Below, in pieces: positions 1 through 8,753 of a stretch of DNA of 64,000 nt (position 1 is its first letter; each line of letters opens with the position of its first letter). This DNA comes from Nitrospira sp. (GTDB lineage Bacteria > Nitrospirota > Nitrospiria > Nitrospirales > Nitrospiraceae), in assembly GCA_029194535.1 (NCBI GenBank), contig JARFXR010000001.1, positions 2,116,721 through 2,180,720 on the forward strand, in the 5' to 3' direction. The notes beneath the pieces were generated by a model, which had not been told where the DNA came from, did not search any database, and saw only the letters and a list, made by a program, of their open reading frames with translations. The position numbers and the translations under genes were made by a program.

Positions 1-11
1 TTCTTGCCATG

Positions 12-48
12 ACGGGGACAGCCGTCGATCGGAAAGGCGGCAGTCTCC
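12..48. repeat. 37-bp imperfect palindromic element, copy 1 (upstream of lnt)
   Basis: This stretch matches 6455-6491 without gaps at 32 of 37 positions. Its ends form an imperfect dyad: the first 11 bases from position 14 (GGGGACAGCCG) pair at 9 of 11 with the last 11 (CGGCAGTCTCC). It lies just upstream of the lnt -35 box, as copy 2 lies just upstream of the promoter at 6513. It could be a dispersed repeat or a shared upstream regulatory element; the sequence does not decide between them. Confidence 0.6.
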
Positions 49-54
49 AAGCCG

Positions 55-83
55 TTGCATCAAGCCTTACCTTCCGCTAAGTT
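55..83 (+). promoter_or_regulatory. sigma-70-type promoter of the lnt operon
   Basis: TTGCAT (55-60), a 17-bp spacer and TAAGTT (78-83) give a plausible -35/-10 pair. The expected transcription start falls within a few bases of the lnt ATG at 90, so the transcript would be leaderless or nearly so. No Shine-Dalgarno sequence precedes that ATG, which agrees with this reading. Confidence 0.5.
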
Positions 84-89
84 AGCGCG

Positions 90-1715
90 ATGCATCAGTG
101 GCCTCTCCGCTCAAGCGTGCTCGCGGTGGCGAGCGGTCTTCTCCTCCCCTTCTGCTTTCCCAAGTTCGACATCGGACTCCTGGCCTGGGTGGCGCTGATC
201 CCGCTTCATCTCGCGCTCGACAGTCCCAGTAAGTGGCGAGCCTTCCGTCTGGGCTGGCTCAGCGGCACCATCGGTTTTACGGGCATCATGGCCTGGGTCG
301 TGACGGCCATGCATACGTACGGGAAAGTGCCCCTCATGGTCGCGTACGCCGTCTTGCTCCTGCTGACCAGCTACCTGGGTCTCTTCGTGGCGCTCTACAG
401 CGCAGGCTACGTCTGGTTCCGATCGCTGGTCCCGCGCTACGGCCTGTTCGCTGCCCCTTGTTTGTGGGTGACGTTGGAGTTGGCGCGAACCTATCTGTTC
501 AGCGGCCTGCCCTGGTCGCTGCTCGGCTATTCCCAGTACCGCCAACTCGACGTGATCCAAATCGCGGATCATCTGGGGGTCTACGGCGTCTCGTTCCTGC
601 TCGTGCTGGCCAACGTGGCGATGGCCGAACTGATTGCCTGGCTTATGCCCCTCTTCCGTGGCTTCGTGCCGGCGCGGCTTCCCTGGGAACTGGTGACGAC
701 GTCGGCGATTCTGGTGGGCCTCTCCTGGGCTTACAGCACGTCGCTGATCGTGGGAGAAGGATTTCAGGCGCCGAAAACGTCGCTCCGCGTCGGCGTGGTC
801 CAGCCGAATGTGGATCAATCGATCAAGTGGGATCCGGCGCATCGCGACGAAACTCTCGTCCGCTACGACCGGCTGACCGAATCGTTCGGAGTCGGCGCGG
901 ATCTGGTCGTCTGGCCGGAGGCGGCGACGCCGTTTTTCTTCGAGCGCGAACCGGAATATCAATTGCGTGTGCTGGCGATCGCCAATCGAGCCTCGGCTCC
1001 CCTCCTGTTCGGAAGTCCGGCGGTGCGATTCGACAACGAGCGGCGACCCTACCTGCTCAACAGCGCCTATCTGGTCGCTCCCGGTGGGAACCTGCTCGGC
1101 CGCTACGACAAGCAGCATCTCGTGCCGTTCGGGGAATATATCCCCCTCAAGTCCTCGCTCCTCTTCTTCCTCGACAAACTGGTGGAGGGCATCGGGGATT
1201 TTCAGGCCGGGCCGGGCCCGACCGTATTTTCCTTTATGCCTCGCCGGGCCTCGGCCGGCGGAGAAGGCGGCGGAGGACGCCCGGTCAAGTTCGGGGTGCT
1301 GATTTGCTACGAAGTCATCTTCCCGGACTTGGTCCGGCGATTTGCACAGAACGGCGCCGAATTCCTGGTGACGATCACCAACGACGCCTGGTTCGGCGAA
1401 TCGTCGGCTCCGATGCAGCACTTCTCGATGGTGGTGTTCCGGTCAGTGGAAAATCATCTGGCCTTCGCGCGTGCCGCCAATACCGGCGTGTCGGGATTCA
1501 TCGATCCGTTCGGCCGCATCGTGCAGACCTCCTCCATCTTTACGGAGACGGTGCTGCAGGCCTCCGTCCCGGTGCTTCAGCCGCGCACGTTTTACAGCCG
1601 GCATGGGGATGTGTTTGCCTACGGCTGTGTGTTAATCTGCGCTGTCTTGTGTCTGTTCGGACTCTTCCGTACGGAGGGGCCTGAACCGGATGCGGTTGCC
1701 GCGACCCCCGTGTAA
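90..1715 (+). CDS. lnt: apolipoprotein N-acyltransferase
   Basis: Lnt transfers the third acyl chain from phospholipid to the N-terminal cysteine of apolipoproteins in the inner membrane. The 541-residue product has an N-terminal half with about six membrane segments (roughly 8-225) and a C-terminal nitrilase-fold domain (about 230-500). The Glu-Lys-Cys triad is visible: E277 in [10 protein letters not shown]341 in [12 protein letters not shown] and C406 in [12 protein letters not shown] Gly-rich insert near 389-397 is unusual. It is the first gene of an operon that also holds lolC/E and lolD, so acylation and sorting of lipoproteins are encoded together. The ATG at 90 follows a promoter almost directly. 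Confidence 0.96.
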   Translation: MHQWPLRSSVLAVASGLLLPFCFPKFDIGLLAWVALIPLHLALDSPSKWRAFRLGWLSGTIGFTGIMAWVVTAMHTYGKVPLMVAYAVLLLLTSYLGLFVALYSAGYVWFRSLVPRYGLFAAPCLWVTLELARTYLFSGLPWSLLGYSQYRQLDVIQIADHLGVYGVSFLLVLANVAMAELIAWLMPLFRGFVPARLPWELVTTSAILVGLSWAYSTSLIVGEGFQAPKTSLRVGVVQPNVDQSIKWDPAHRDETLVRYDRLTESFGVGADLVVWPEAATPFFFEREPEYQLRVLAIANRASAPLLFGSPAVRFDNERRPYLLNSAYLVAPGGNLLGRYDKQHLVPFGEYIPLKSSLLFFLDKLVEGIGDFQAGPGPTVFSFMPRRASAGGEGGGGRPVKFGVLICYEVIFPDLVRRFAQNGAEFLVTITNDAWFGESSAPMQHFSMVVFRSVENHLAFARAANTGVSGFIDPFGRIVQTSSIFTETVLQASVPVLQPRTFYSRHGDVFAYGCVLICAVLCLFGLFRTEGPEPDAVAATPV

Positions 1716-1734
1716 CAAGGGAAAGGACTCCGCG

Positions 1735-2875
1735 ATGTTGGACGAGATCCGTGTGCGCGTGCGTTCGATCGGTGAGCAGGTTGCTGAACTTCGGGGGCAT
1801 CTTTGACTTCGCCCGCATGACGTCCGAGCTCGACGAGCTGGAACAACAAATCGCACAGCCGAATTTCTGGAGCAACGCCCAGGCGGCGGCCAAGGTCAGC
1901 CGCAAGAAGGCGACGCTCGAACACGACCTGCAGGAGTGGCGCGAGATCGAGCAGACGCTCAAGGATGTGGGAGCCTTGCTGGAGCTGGCGGAAGAAAGCG
2001 GTGACGCCGGATTGGAAGCCGAGCTGACGGTCGAATTGAACCGGTTCGAGCCGCGCCTGGCGACCTTGCGCGCGGAGATGCTGCTGTCGGGCGAACTGGA
2101 TCCGAACAATGCGATCCTCTCCATCCATCCGGGTGCGGGCGGAACGGAGTCCCAGGATTGGGCGCAGATGCTCTTGCGCATGTACGTGCGCTGGGCGGAG
2201 CGAAAGAAATTCAAGGTGGAGACTCTCGATCTGCAAGCCGGCGACGAGGCCGGCATCAAGAGCGCCACAGTGTCGATCACGGGCCCGTACGCCTACGGCT
2301 ATATGAAGGCCGAAGCCGGTGTTCATCGACTGGTCCGCATCTCTCCCTTCGATTCGAACAAGCGGCGCCACACCTCGTTCGCCTCGGTCTTCGTCTATCC
2401 CGAGCTGAACGACGACATCGACGTCGTGATCGAGGACAAAGACCTGAGGATCGACACGTTCCGGGCCGGCGGCGCGGGAGGCCAGAACGTCAACAAGGTG
2501 GAGACGGCGATCCGTGTCACCCACCTGCCGACGGGAATCGTCGTGCAATGCCAGAACGAGCGGTCCCAGCTGCAGAACCGCAACGGTGCGATGAAGATCC
2601 TGAAGGCGCGCCTCTTCGAGTTGGAGCAGAAGAAGAAGGAAGCCGAGTTCAACGCGATCGTCGGCGAGAAGAAGGACATCGCCTGGGGCAGCCAGATCCG
2701 CTCCTACGTGTTCCAGCCCTATCAGATGGTGAAGGACCACCGGACCGGCTACGAGGTCGGCCAGGTCTCGGCAGTGATGGACGGAGACGTGGACGGATTC
2801 ATCGAGGCCTATCTCAAGAAAAAGCTCACGGGAGGCCTGCTCGCTCCGGCGAAAGCCGCTGCGGACGAGGAGTAG
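1735..2875 (+). CDS. prfB: peptide chain release factor 2 (programmed +1 frameshift)
   Basis: RF2 recognises UGA and UAA and triggers peptide release on the ribosome. Translation starts at ATG 1735 behind AAAGGA (1722-1727). The zero frame gives 23 residues and then hits TGA at 1804-1806. Slipping +1 on CTT (1801-1803) continues with GAC at 1805 to the stop at 2875, so the CDS is join(1735..1803,1805..2875), 379 residues. The SPF tripeptide that reads UGA is at 203-205 and the GGQ hydrolysis motif at 248-250, close to E. coli numbering. It lies 19 bp after lnt and 9 bp before lysS. Confidence 0.97.
1792..1807 (+). other. RF2 programmed frameshift site
   Basis: The site reads CGG GGG CAT CTT TGA C. 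The G-run acts as an internal Shine-Dalgarno three bases before the slippery CTT. The in-frame TGA followed by C is the poorest RF2 termination context. The arrangement matches the autoregulatory site of most bacterial prfB genes, in which low RF2 favours the shift and restores RF2 synthesis. Confidence 0.95.
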
Positions 2876-2884
2876 ACGACGGCC

Positions 2885-4366
2885 ATGGACGAACTGAACG
2901 AGCAGCGACAGCAGCGGATCAAGAAACTCGAGCAACTGCGCGCGGCCGGGGTCGCCCCGTACGGCGGCCGGTTCGAGGCCAAGGACCGGGCAGGGCGCCT
3001 GATCGCGCTGCACGGCGAGAAGCCCAAGGACATCTTGGAACAGGAGAAGATCGCCTGCACGTTCGCGGGCCGCGTGGTGGCGCTCCGCCGGTTCGGCAAG
3101 GCCGCCTTCGCGGTGTTGCAGGACGGATCTGACCGGTTGCAGGTCTATCTCAAGAAAGACTTGCTCTCCCCGCAGGCGTACGCCGTGACCGAACAGCTCG
3201 ATCTGGGGGACTGGATCGGCGTCACGGGCACGCTGTTCCGCACCAAGACCGACGAATTCACGGTCGAGGTTCGTGAGCTGACCTTCCTGAGCAAGGCGCT
3301 GAGGCCGCTTCCGGAGAAGTGGCACGGGCTGACGGACGTCGAAACCCGGTACCGGCAGCGGTACGTGGACTTGATCGCGAACCCGGACGTGCACGGGATC
3401 TTCGCGACGAGAAGTCGCGTCATCGCCGGCATCCGCTCGTTCCTGATCGAGCGCGGATTCCTCGAGGTCGAAACGCCGATGATGCATCCCATCCCCGGCG
3501 GCGCCACGGCCAAGCCGTTCGTGACGCATCACAACGCGCTCGGCGTGGATCTGTATCTGCGGATCGCGCCCGAACTGTATCTGAAGCGGCTGATCGTCGG
3601 CGGTTTCCCGCGCGTGTTCGAGATCAACCGGAATTTCCGGAACGAAGGCATCTCGACGATCCACAATCCCGAGTTCACGATGCTGGAGTTCTACGTCGCC
3701 TACGCGGACTACCGAGACCTGATTGCGCTGACGGAGGAACTCGTGTCCACGTTGGCCTCACAGCTCCTGGGCAGGACGACGATCGACTACCAGGGTACGG
3801 CGATCGATCTGACCCCACCATGGCGCCGCTGGTCGTACCATCACGCCATCCTCGAGGTGAACGGATTGGACGAGTCCGTGCTGCGCGACAAGGACAAGGC
3901 GCTGGCGGCGGCGAAGAGACTGAACGTGCCGGTCGATCCCCAATGGCCGCTCTTCAACGTGGTGAACGAAATCTTCGAGGAAACGGTCGAGCCGAATCTG
4001 CAGCAACCGACCTTCGTGACGGACTATCCGATCGAAATCTCGCCGCTCGCGCGACGGAAGGATTCGGATCCCACGCTGACGGACCGGTTCGAGCTCTATA
4101 TCGCCGGGCGGGAAATCGCCAACGCCTTTTCCGAGTTGAACGACCCGCTGGATCAGCGGGAACGGTTCGAGGGCCAGGCCGCGCAGCGGGAGGCCGGAGA
4201 CGAGGAGGCTCATGTGGTCGACGAGGACTTCTTGCGGGCGCTCGAATACGGCATGCCCCCCACGGCCGGCGAAGGGATCGGCATCGACCGCCTGGTCATG
4301 TTGCTCACGAATCAGGGTTCCATCCGCGACGTGGTGCTGTTCCCCCAGCTGAGGCCAGAGAAATAG
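2885..4366 (+). CDS. lysS: lysyl-tRNA synthetase, class II
   Basis: LysS charges tRNA-Lys with lysine in the cytoplasm. The 493-residue protein has an N-terminal OB-fold anticodon-binding domain (about 55-150) and a class II catalytic core: motif 1 around ERGFLEVETPMM, motif 2 FEINRNFRNEG near 245-255 and motif 3 GEGIGIDRLVMLL near 460-472. Length fits the family. The ATG is 9 bp after the prfB stop, and the GAGGAG at the very end of prfB (2867-2872) can serve as its ribosome site, so the two genes are probably cotranscribed. It links the translation genes to lolC/E, which starts 6 bp downstream. Confidence 0.97.
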   Translation: MDELNEQRQQRIKKLEQLRAAGVAPYGGRFEAKDRAGRLIALHGEKPKDILEQEKIACTFAGRVVALRRFGKAAFAVLQDGSDRLQVYLKKDLLSPQAYAVTEQLDLGDWIGVTGTLFRTKTDEFTVEVRELTFLSKALRPLPEKWHGLTDVETRYRQRYVDLIANPDVHGIFATRSRVIAGIRSFLIERGFLEVETPMMHPIPGGATAKPFVTHHNALGVDLYLRIAPELYLKRLIVGGFPRVFEINRNFRNEGISTIHNPEFTMLEFYVAYADYRDLIALTEELVSTLASQLLGRTTIDYQGTAIDLTPPWRRWSYHHAILEVNGLDESVLRDKDKALAAAKRLNVPVDPQWPLFNVVNEIFEETVEPNLQQPTFVTDYPIEISPLARRKDSDPTLTDRFELYIAGREIANAFSELNDPLDQRERFEGQAAQREAGDEEAHVVDEDFLRALEYGMPPTAGEGIGIDRLVMLLTNQGSIRDVVLFPQLRPEK

Positions 4367-4372
4367 ACCGCG

Positions 4373-5653
4373 ATGGCCGCCGTCCCCTATGAAATCTTCG
4401 TCGGTCTGCGGTATCTCCGCGCGAAGCGGCGCAACCGCACCATCTCGCTCAACACGGTCGTCTCGATCACCGGTGTGACGCTGGGCGTGGCGGCCTTGAT
4501 CGGCACCGTCGGGATCATGACGGGCTTCAAAGAGGACATCCAGGCGAAGATCGTCGGGACGACGGCTCACGTCATCGTGCAGGACCGGATGAAGGACGCG
4601 ATGAGCGACTACCGTCCGGTCGTTCAGAAGGCCGAGACGGTTCCGGACGTCGTGGCCGCCACGCCGTTCATCTTGAAGCAGGTCATGTTGACGACGCAGG
4701 CCGGCGCGCACGGAGTGGTGTTACGCGGTATCGATCCGACACGGGAAGGCAAGGTGACCGAGCTGGAGAAGAACCTGGCGGCCGGTGAGCTATCCATGCT
4801 CGGGCATCCGGTGATGGTGAACCTGCCGCCGGCCGACAACCCCAACGGGCCTCCGCAGCCCACGGAGAAACCCGGTATCATTCTGGGCAAAGAACTCGCT
4901 CTGCGGCTCGGCGCGTTCCCAGGTGACATCGTCAGCATCGTGTCTCCGGTCGGCCCGATCAGCGCCATGGGCATGGTGCCGAAAATCCGCCCGTTCGCGG
5001 TGGTCGGGATCTTTCATTCAGGCATGTACGAGTACGACTCGTCGCTGGCCTACATCGACCTGGCCGAGGCGCAGAAATTCTTCGGCATGGGCGATACGGT
5101 GACCGGCATCGAGCTCAAAGTCAGCGACGTCTTCCGCGCGAACGAGGTCGCCAGGTCGGTGGAGCAGGCGCTGGGCTTTTCTTACGGGGCGCGGGACTGG
5201 ATGCAGATGAACCGCAATCTGTTGTCGGCGCTCAAGCTGGAAAAGACGATGATGTTCCTGTTGCTGGTGCTGATCACGATCGTGGCTTCGTTCAACATCG
5301 TCAGCACTCTGACGATGATCGTCACCGAGAAGCAGAAGGAGATCGCCATCCTGAAGGCCATGGGAGCCACGAGGAAGAGCATTCGGAGGATCTTCATGCT
5401 GAACGGGCTGATCATCGGACTGTCGGGCACGGGGATCGGCATTCCGCTTGGCTACGCGTTTCTGTGGCTGATCCAGACGTTTTGGACCTTCGATCCCACG
5501 GTCTATTACATCTCCAAGATCCCCGTGCACGTGCTGGGCGAAGACGTACTGCTCGTGGCGGGCTCGGCGATTCTCATCAGTTTTGCGGCGACGGTGTACC
5601 CCTCGTTGCAGGCCGCGAAGCTCGAACCGGTGGATGCGCTGCGGTATGAATGA
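4373..5653 (+). CDS. lolC: lipoprotein-releasing ABC transporter permease (LolC/LolE family)
   Basis: With LolD this inner-membrane permease extracts mature lipoproteins and passes them to the periplasmic carrier LolA. The 426-residue protein shows the family layout: one N-terminal membrane segment (about 27-50), a large periplasmic MacB-like domain, then three FtsX-type segments (about 293-313, 342-365, 393-412). It ends in KLEPVDALRYE, the usual LolC/E tail. A single permease gene is present, as in lineages with a homodimeric LolC/E rather than separate LolC and LolE; the symbol is therefore approximate. It lies 6 bp after lysS in the lnt operon. Confidence 0.92.
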   Translation: MAAVPYEIFVGLRYLRAKRRNRTISLNTVVSITGVTLGVAALIGTVGIMTGFKEDIQAKIVGTTAHVIVQDRMKDAMSDYRPVVQKAETVPDVVAATPFILKQVMLTTQAGAHGVVLRGIDPTREGKVTELEKNLAAGELSMLGHPVMVNLPPADNPNGPPQPTEKPGIILGKELALRLGAFPGDIVSIVSPVGPISAMGMVPKIRPFAVVGIFHSGMYEYDSSLAYIDLAEAQKFFGMGDTVTGIELKVSDVFRANEVARSVEQALGFSYGARDWMQMNRNLLSALKLEKTMMFLLLVLITIVASFNIVSTLTMIVTEKQKEIAILKAMGATRKSIRRIFMLNGLIIGLSGTGIGIPLGYAFLWLIQTFWTFDPTVYYISKIPVHVLGEDVLLVAGSAILISFAATVYPSLQAAKLEPVDALRYE

Positions 5654-5739
5654 GCGTCAGCCGTCAACCATGAACCGTCACCCGAGAGGGAATCAAGAAC
5701 CGGCACAACGAATGAGGCTTGACGTTTGACGGCATCTCG

Positions 5740-6402
5740 ATGATCACCGTTACGGACCTTCATAAGTCGTTCCGGATGGGCCAGCGGACCTTGCCGGTGC
5801 TGCAAGGTATCGATCTCCGCATCGAACGGGGCGAACTCGTCGCCGTCATCGGCGCATCGGGCGCGGGGAAAAGTACGTTGCTCCACATCCTGGGTCTGTT
5901 GGACCGTCCCACGAAGGGTTCCGTGTTGTTCGAGGATCGGGACGTCTTTCGATTGTCCGAAGCGGCCCAGGCGGAGTTTCGAAACCGGCGCATCGGATTC
6001 ATCTTTCAGTTTCACCACCTGCTCCCGGAATTCACGGCGCTGGAGAACGCCTGTATGCCGGCCTTGATCCAACGCAAGCGGCTGGTGGAGGTCGAGGATC
6101 GGGCGATCACGATTCTGAAGGATGTCGGTCTGGGCGAGCGTCTCCAGCACAAGCCGGGGGAACTGTCCGGCGGCGAGCAGCAGCGGGTGGCTGTGGCGCG
6201 CGCATTGCTCCAACAGCCGGATCTCGTGCTCGCGGACGAGCCGACCGGCAATCTGGACACGCACACGGGCGACGCACTCTTCGCGTTGATGCGGGAGCTG
6301 AACAAGGCGCGCGGCACCACGTTCGTGATCGTGACCCACAACGACAAACTCTCCGCGCAGGCGGATCGGATTATCCACATTCAGGACGGTCGCATTGTAT
6401 GA
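5740..6402 (+). CDS. lolD: lipoprotein-releasing ABC transporter ATPase LolD
   Basis: LolD hydrolyses ATP to drive lipoprotein release by LolC/E. Walker A GASGAGKST lies near 38-46, the signature LSGGEQQ near 142-148 and Walker B LVLADEPTG near 163-171, in a protein of 220 residues, the normal size. ATG 5740 gives an N-terminus that aligns with other LolD proteins; an in-frame TTG at 5719 would add seven residues. Neither start has a well-spaced ribosome site, so the start is uncertain. The gene closes the lnt-prfB-lysS-lolC/E operon and is followed two bases later by a strong hairpin. Confidence 0.93.
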   Translation: MITVTDLHKSFRMGQRTLPVLQGIDLRIERGELVAVIGASGAGKSTLLHILGLLDRPTKGSVLFEDRDVFRLSEAAQAEFRNRRIGFIFQFHHLLPEFTALENACMPALIQRKRLVEVEDRAITILKDVGLGERLQHKPGELSGGEQQRVAVARALLQQPDLVLADEPTGNLDTHTGDALFALMRELNKARGTTFVIVTHNDKLSAQADRIIHIQDGRIV

Positions 6403-6403
6403 A

Positions 6404-6436
6404 GGGACAGGCTCCGGCATGGCCGGTGCCTGTTCC
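6404..6436 (+). terminator. hairpin after lolD
   Basis: Arms of 15 bases (6404-6418 and 6422-6436) pair at 13 of 15 positions around a 3-base loop, starting one base after the lolD stop. A short pyrimidine-rich tail follows, but there is no clean T-run. The position suggests it ends the lnt operon transcript. Confidence 0.6.
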
Positions 6437-6454
6437 TCGCTTTCTGATCTCATC

Positions 6455-6491
6455 ACGGGGACGGGCGCCGGTCGGAAAGGCGACAGTCTCC
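6455..6491. repeat. 37-bp element, copy 2 (upstream of the barrel-protein gene)
   Basis: This is the second copy of the element at 12-48, identical at 32 of 37 positions. The best-conserved block is TCGGAAAGGCG followed by CAGTCTCC. Its dyad is weaker than in copy 1. It ends 21 bp before the -35 box at 6513. Confidence 0.6.
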
Positions 6492-6512
6492 GCAATCCTT
6501 GTCCTCAAATCC

Positions 6513-6541
6513 TTGACGAGGGGCCAGCCATCCAATAGACT
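6513..6541 (+). promoter_or_regulatory. sigma-70-type promoter of the outer-membrane protein gene
   Basis: TTGACG (6513-6518), a 17-bp spacer and TAGACT (6536-6541). A start near 6548 gives a leader of about 30 bases that contains the AAGGAG ribosome site at 6562-6567. Confidence 0.6.
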
Positions 6542-6578
6542 CGGCGGCAGTTCTCCGATGCGAAGGAGTCCTCAGTCG

Positions 6579-7724
6579 ATGGCTCACGCGCGAATCCTTC
6601 CATTCTGCGCCGCGGCGACGGCGGTCCTGCTTCTATCCGCTCAGGCGAGGGCGACGGAGTTCGTGATCGTCGGACCGCGTGCGATGGGGATGGGCGGAGC
6701 CGGCGTCGCGATCACGACCGACGCGCTCGCCACGTATTGGAATCCTGCCGGGCTGGCGATGACGCAGACCGTGGACATCCGCATTCAGGCCGGCGGGCAA
6801 GGGATCGACCGGATGGGTATTGCGCAGTCGATCCACGATCTGGAATCCTTCAACGTCAACGATACCTCGGCCAGCAATCTCGCGAACGCGCAGAACATCG
6901 CCAACCGTATCAATCAGCCGGGCGCAAACATCTCCATGAACGGATCGGCCGGCCTCTACATCAAAGGCCACTTCGGGGAGCACGCCTTCGGCATCAATGT
7001 CTCCGATGTCGCCACCGGCGGCAGTTTCGTCTCGACGCCGGTCCAGGCGACCCAGCCGGGCGGTCCCAACACGCCGATCAGCCTGAAGGGGCAGATGGCC
7101 CTCGTGGGCCTCGAAGCCAGGCAGATCGCCCTCTCCTATGCCTATGCGTTTGCCGACAAGACTTTCGCTATCGGCATGACCGGGAAGATCATCCAGGGCG
7201 CGGCCTACAACGGCTCGACCACGCTGACGGGCGGCACGGACGTGTCGCTCCGAGACAACTTCGGGAAGCCCACGCTGTCCACGGCACTGAGTCTCGACCT
7301 GGGCGCGATATACCGGCCTTCCTCCTGGCTGCGCTTCGGTGTCGTGGCCAAGGACATCACGCAGCCGACCTTCGACAGCCCGTCGGGAGAAATGAAACTT
7401 GGGCCACAGGTCAGGGGCGGCATGGCCGTCAATCCCTATTCCACGCTGACCCTGTCCGCTGATGTGGACATCCTCTCCAACAATACGTTCGTGCCGGGCG
7501 TGAAGAGCCAACTGCTCAGCCTGGGCGCGGAGCAGACGATCCTCAACGAGTTCCTCTCCCTGCGGATCGGGGCGTTCAAGAACATGCAGGATGCCGGAGT
7601 TCCCTTTACGCCTACGGCGGGACTCGGCTTAAGGATGTATGCCTTCCGGCTGGACCTGGGCGGGGGATACGATTTCCAAGAACAGGGAGCGCTGGCTTCA
7701 GGGTCGCTGGCGCTCACATTCTAG
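6579..7724 (+). CDS. outer-membrane beta-barrel protein (TraF-like / OMPP1-FadL type)
   Basis: The 381-residue product starts with a signal peptide (MAHARILPFC... to about residue 26). The mature start has the pattern GPRAMGMGGAGVAITTDALATYWNPAGLA, typical of OMPP1/FadL-like and PF13729 TraF-like barrels. Alternating amphipathic strands continue to a C-terminal phenylalanine (LALTF), a usual barrel-insertion signal. A hydrophobic-compound channel or a structural role are both possible; the substrate cannot be told. ATG 6579 was chosen because AAGGAG lies 11 bases upstream and it yields a proper signal peptide; upstream in-frame starts would lie before the promoter at 6513. Confidence 0.75.
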   Translation: MAHARILPFCAAATAVLLLSAQARATEFVIVGPRAMGMGGAGVAITTDALATYWNPAGLAMTQTVDIRIQAGGQGIDRMGIAQSIHDLESFNVNDTSASNLANAQNIANRINQPGANISMNGSAGLYIKGHFGEHAFGINVSDVATGGSFVSTPVQATQPGGPNTPISLKGQMALVGLEARQIALSYAYAFADKTFAIGMTGKIIQGAAYNGSTTLTGGTDVSLRDNFGKPTLSTALSLDLGAIYRPSSWLRFGVVAKDITQPTFDSPSGEMKLGPQVRGGMAVNPYSTLTLSADVDILSNNTFVPGVKSQLLSLGAEQTILNEFLSLRIGAFKNMQDAGVPFTPTAGLGLRMYAFRLDLGGGYDFQEQGALASGSLALTF

Positions 7725-7748
7725 GATCCTCGTCTTTCTCTAATGTAA

Positions 7749-7757
7749 TGGTATACT
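7749..7757 (+). promoter_or_regulatory. extended -10 promoter
   Basis: TGG followed by TATACT (7752-7757) is an extended -10 element; no convincing -35 is visible. Transcription would start at or within a base or two of the ATG at 7765, so this message also appears leaderless. No ribosome site precedes the ATG. Confidence 0.5.
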
Positions 7758-7764
7758 GAAACCC

Positions 7765-8373
7765 ATGTTGATGATCTCACAGAGGTTTTTGCGCTCCGCG
7801 CTCGCGATCGTCCTTCTGTCGTTCACCGGATGCGGAGGGCTTCAGGAAGTATGGGAAGGGCCCGGCGCCAAGGTGTTCCGTCCCCAGGCGATCGCGGTGT
7901 TGCCGCCGATGGCGAGTCAGTACGACAGCGCGCGGGAAGACATCCAGGACGTGCTGTCCGGCGCCCTCACCAAGGTGGCGAGTATCGAGCGCGTGGTGAG
8001 TCCGGAAAGCGTGACCGACATTTTCCAGGGGTCGAAGGAGGCTTTCGATTCGCTGGTGTTTTACTTCTCACGGCTCGAAATGACGGGACAATCGGACAAG
8101 GAGTCGGCTATCAAGCTGGGTAAGGCGCTGAATGTGGATTCGTTTCTCGTCGTGCGGGTCAATTCCTGGGAATATGTCCGCAAGGAAGGCGACAACGTCG
8201 GCCGCGTCGGACTGAGCTTGCGGCTCGTGGACGCGACGACCGGCACCACCGTATGGAAGGCCCGGCACGAACGGTCCAGCAGTTATATGTTCTACCGTCC
8301 GAATCTGAAGGATGTGGCCAGGGACCTGGCCGACGAAATGATCAAGTACATGCCTCCCATCCCCAAACGGTAA
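7765..8373 (+). CDS. lipoprotein of the GNA1162/CsgG-like secretion-associated type (function unknown)
   Basis: The 202-residue protein has a signal peptide with lipobox SFTGC (C23). The segment IAVLPPMASQYDSAREDIQDVLSGALTKV and the later GLSLRLVDATTGTTVWKARHE resemble the fold of CsgG, GNA1162/DUF799 and TolB-N-like lipoproteins, which assemble or respond to envelope stress. That family link is by general pattern only. It is monocistronic, sits after the barrel-protein gene with its own promoter, and converges on the trp operon. A second ATG six bases downstream is also possible as start. Confidence 0.6.
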   Translation: MLMISQRFLRSALAIVLLSFTGCGGLQEVWEGPGAKVFRPQAIAVLPPMASQYDSAREDIQDVLSGALTKVASIERVVSPESVTDIFQGSKEAFDSLVFYFSRLEMTGQSDKESAIKLGKALNVDSFLVVRVNSWEYVRKEGDNVGRVGLSLRLVDATTGTTVWKARHERSSSYMFYRPNLKDVARDLADEMIKYMPPIPKR

Positions 8374-8448
8374 GAAGCGTTTCCCTCCCGTTCCCGTTCC
8401 ATTTAGCCCGAATTCCGCAGTAGCAAAAGAGAGATTGACCTCGAATGT

Positions 8449-8539
8449 CATTTCGACCAACGGGAGAAATCTGTTCGCTCTTCCAAGCTGAAGATTTCTC
8501 ACGGAGCCTGCCCTGAGTGAAGCCGAAGGGTTCGAAATG
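8449..8539. repeat. 91-bp imperfect palindromic intergenic repeat (8374-8753 otherwise empty)
   Basis: Outer arms CATTTCGA (8449-8456) and TCGAAATG (8532-8539) and inner arms GAGAAATCT (8464-8472) and AGATTTCTC (8492-8500) nest as a cruciform. The text between contains CCTGAGTGAAGCCGAAGG, a phrase I recall from dispersed intergenic repeats in many environmental genomes. The 380-bp gap 8374-8753 separates a + strand lipoprotein gene from the - strand trpA end; besides this repeat I see no gene or clear terminator in it. Confidence 0.6.
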
Positions 8540-8753
8540 GCCACGCGATCAGGGTTGATCGTCTGATTGCCAGGCTGGTGGAGCACGCATCGCCCTTCCA
8601 AACCCACAGGCTCAAATCCAACTGCGGAATCCGGGGTTATTGGTTTCGCCTCCGAACACAGATCATCATTACACCAGCGATGGCGAATCAGGGCTCCATC
8701 GTTTGGCCGGCTGTCGACGGGCACCCACGAGTATGGGAGAGGGGCGCGAGCGA

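Noticed and set aside
1619-3664. 681-codon frame antisense to prfB and lysS
   Set aside because: Shadow of strongly coding genes in GC-rich DNA; no start signal or protein-like motifs.
6371-6379. Perfect DnaA box TTATCCACA inside lolD
   Set aside because: It is part of a conserved coding segment near the lolD end, isolated from other boxes; chance is sufficient.
8575-8625. tRNA-Gly-like stretch (GGTGGAGCACG, CTTCCAA, GGCTCAAATCC)
   Set aside because: The anticodon stem does not pair and no acceptor stem is present; at most a worn remnant.
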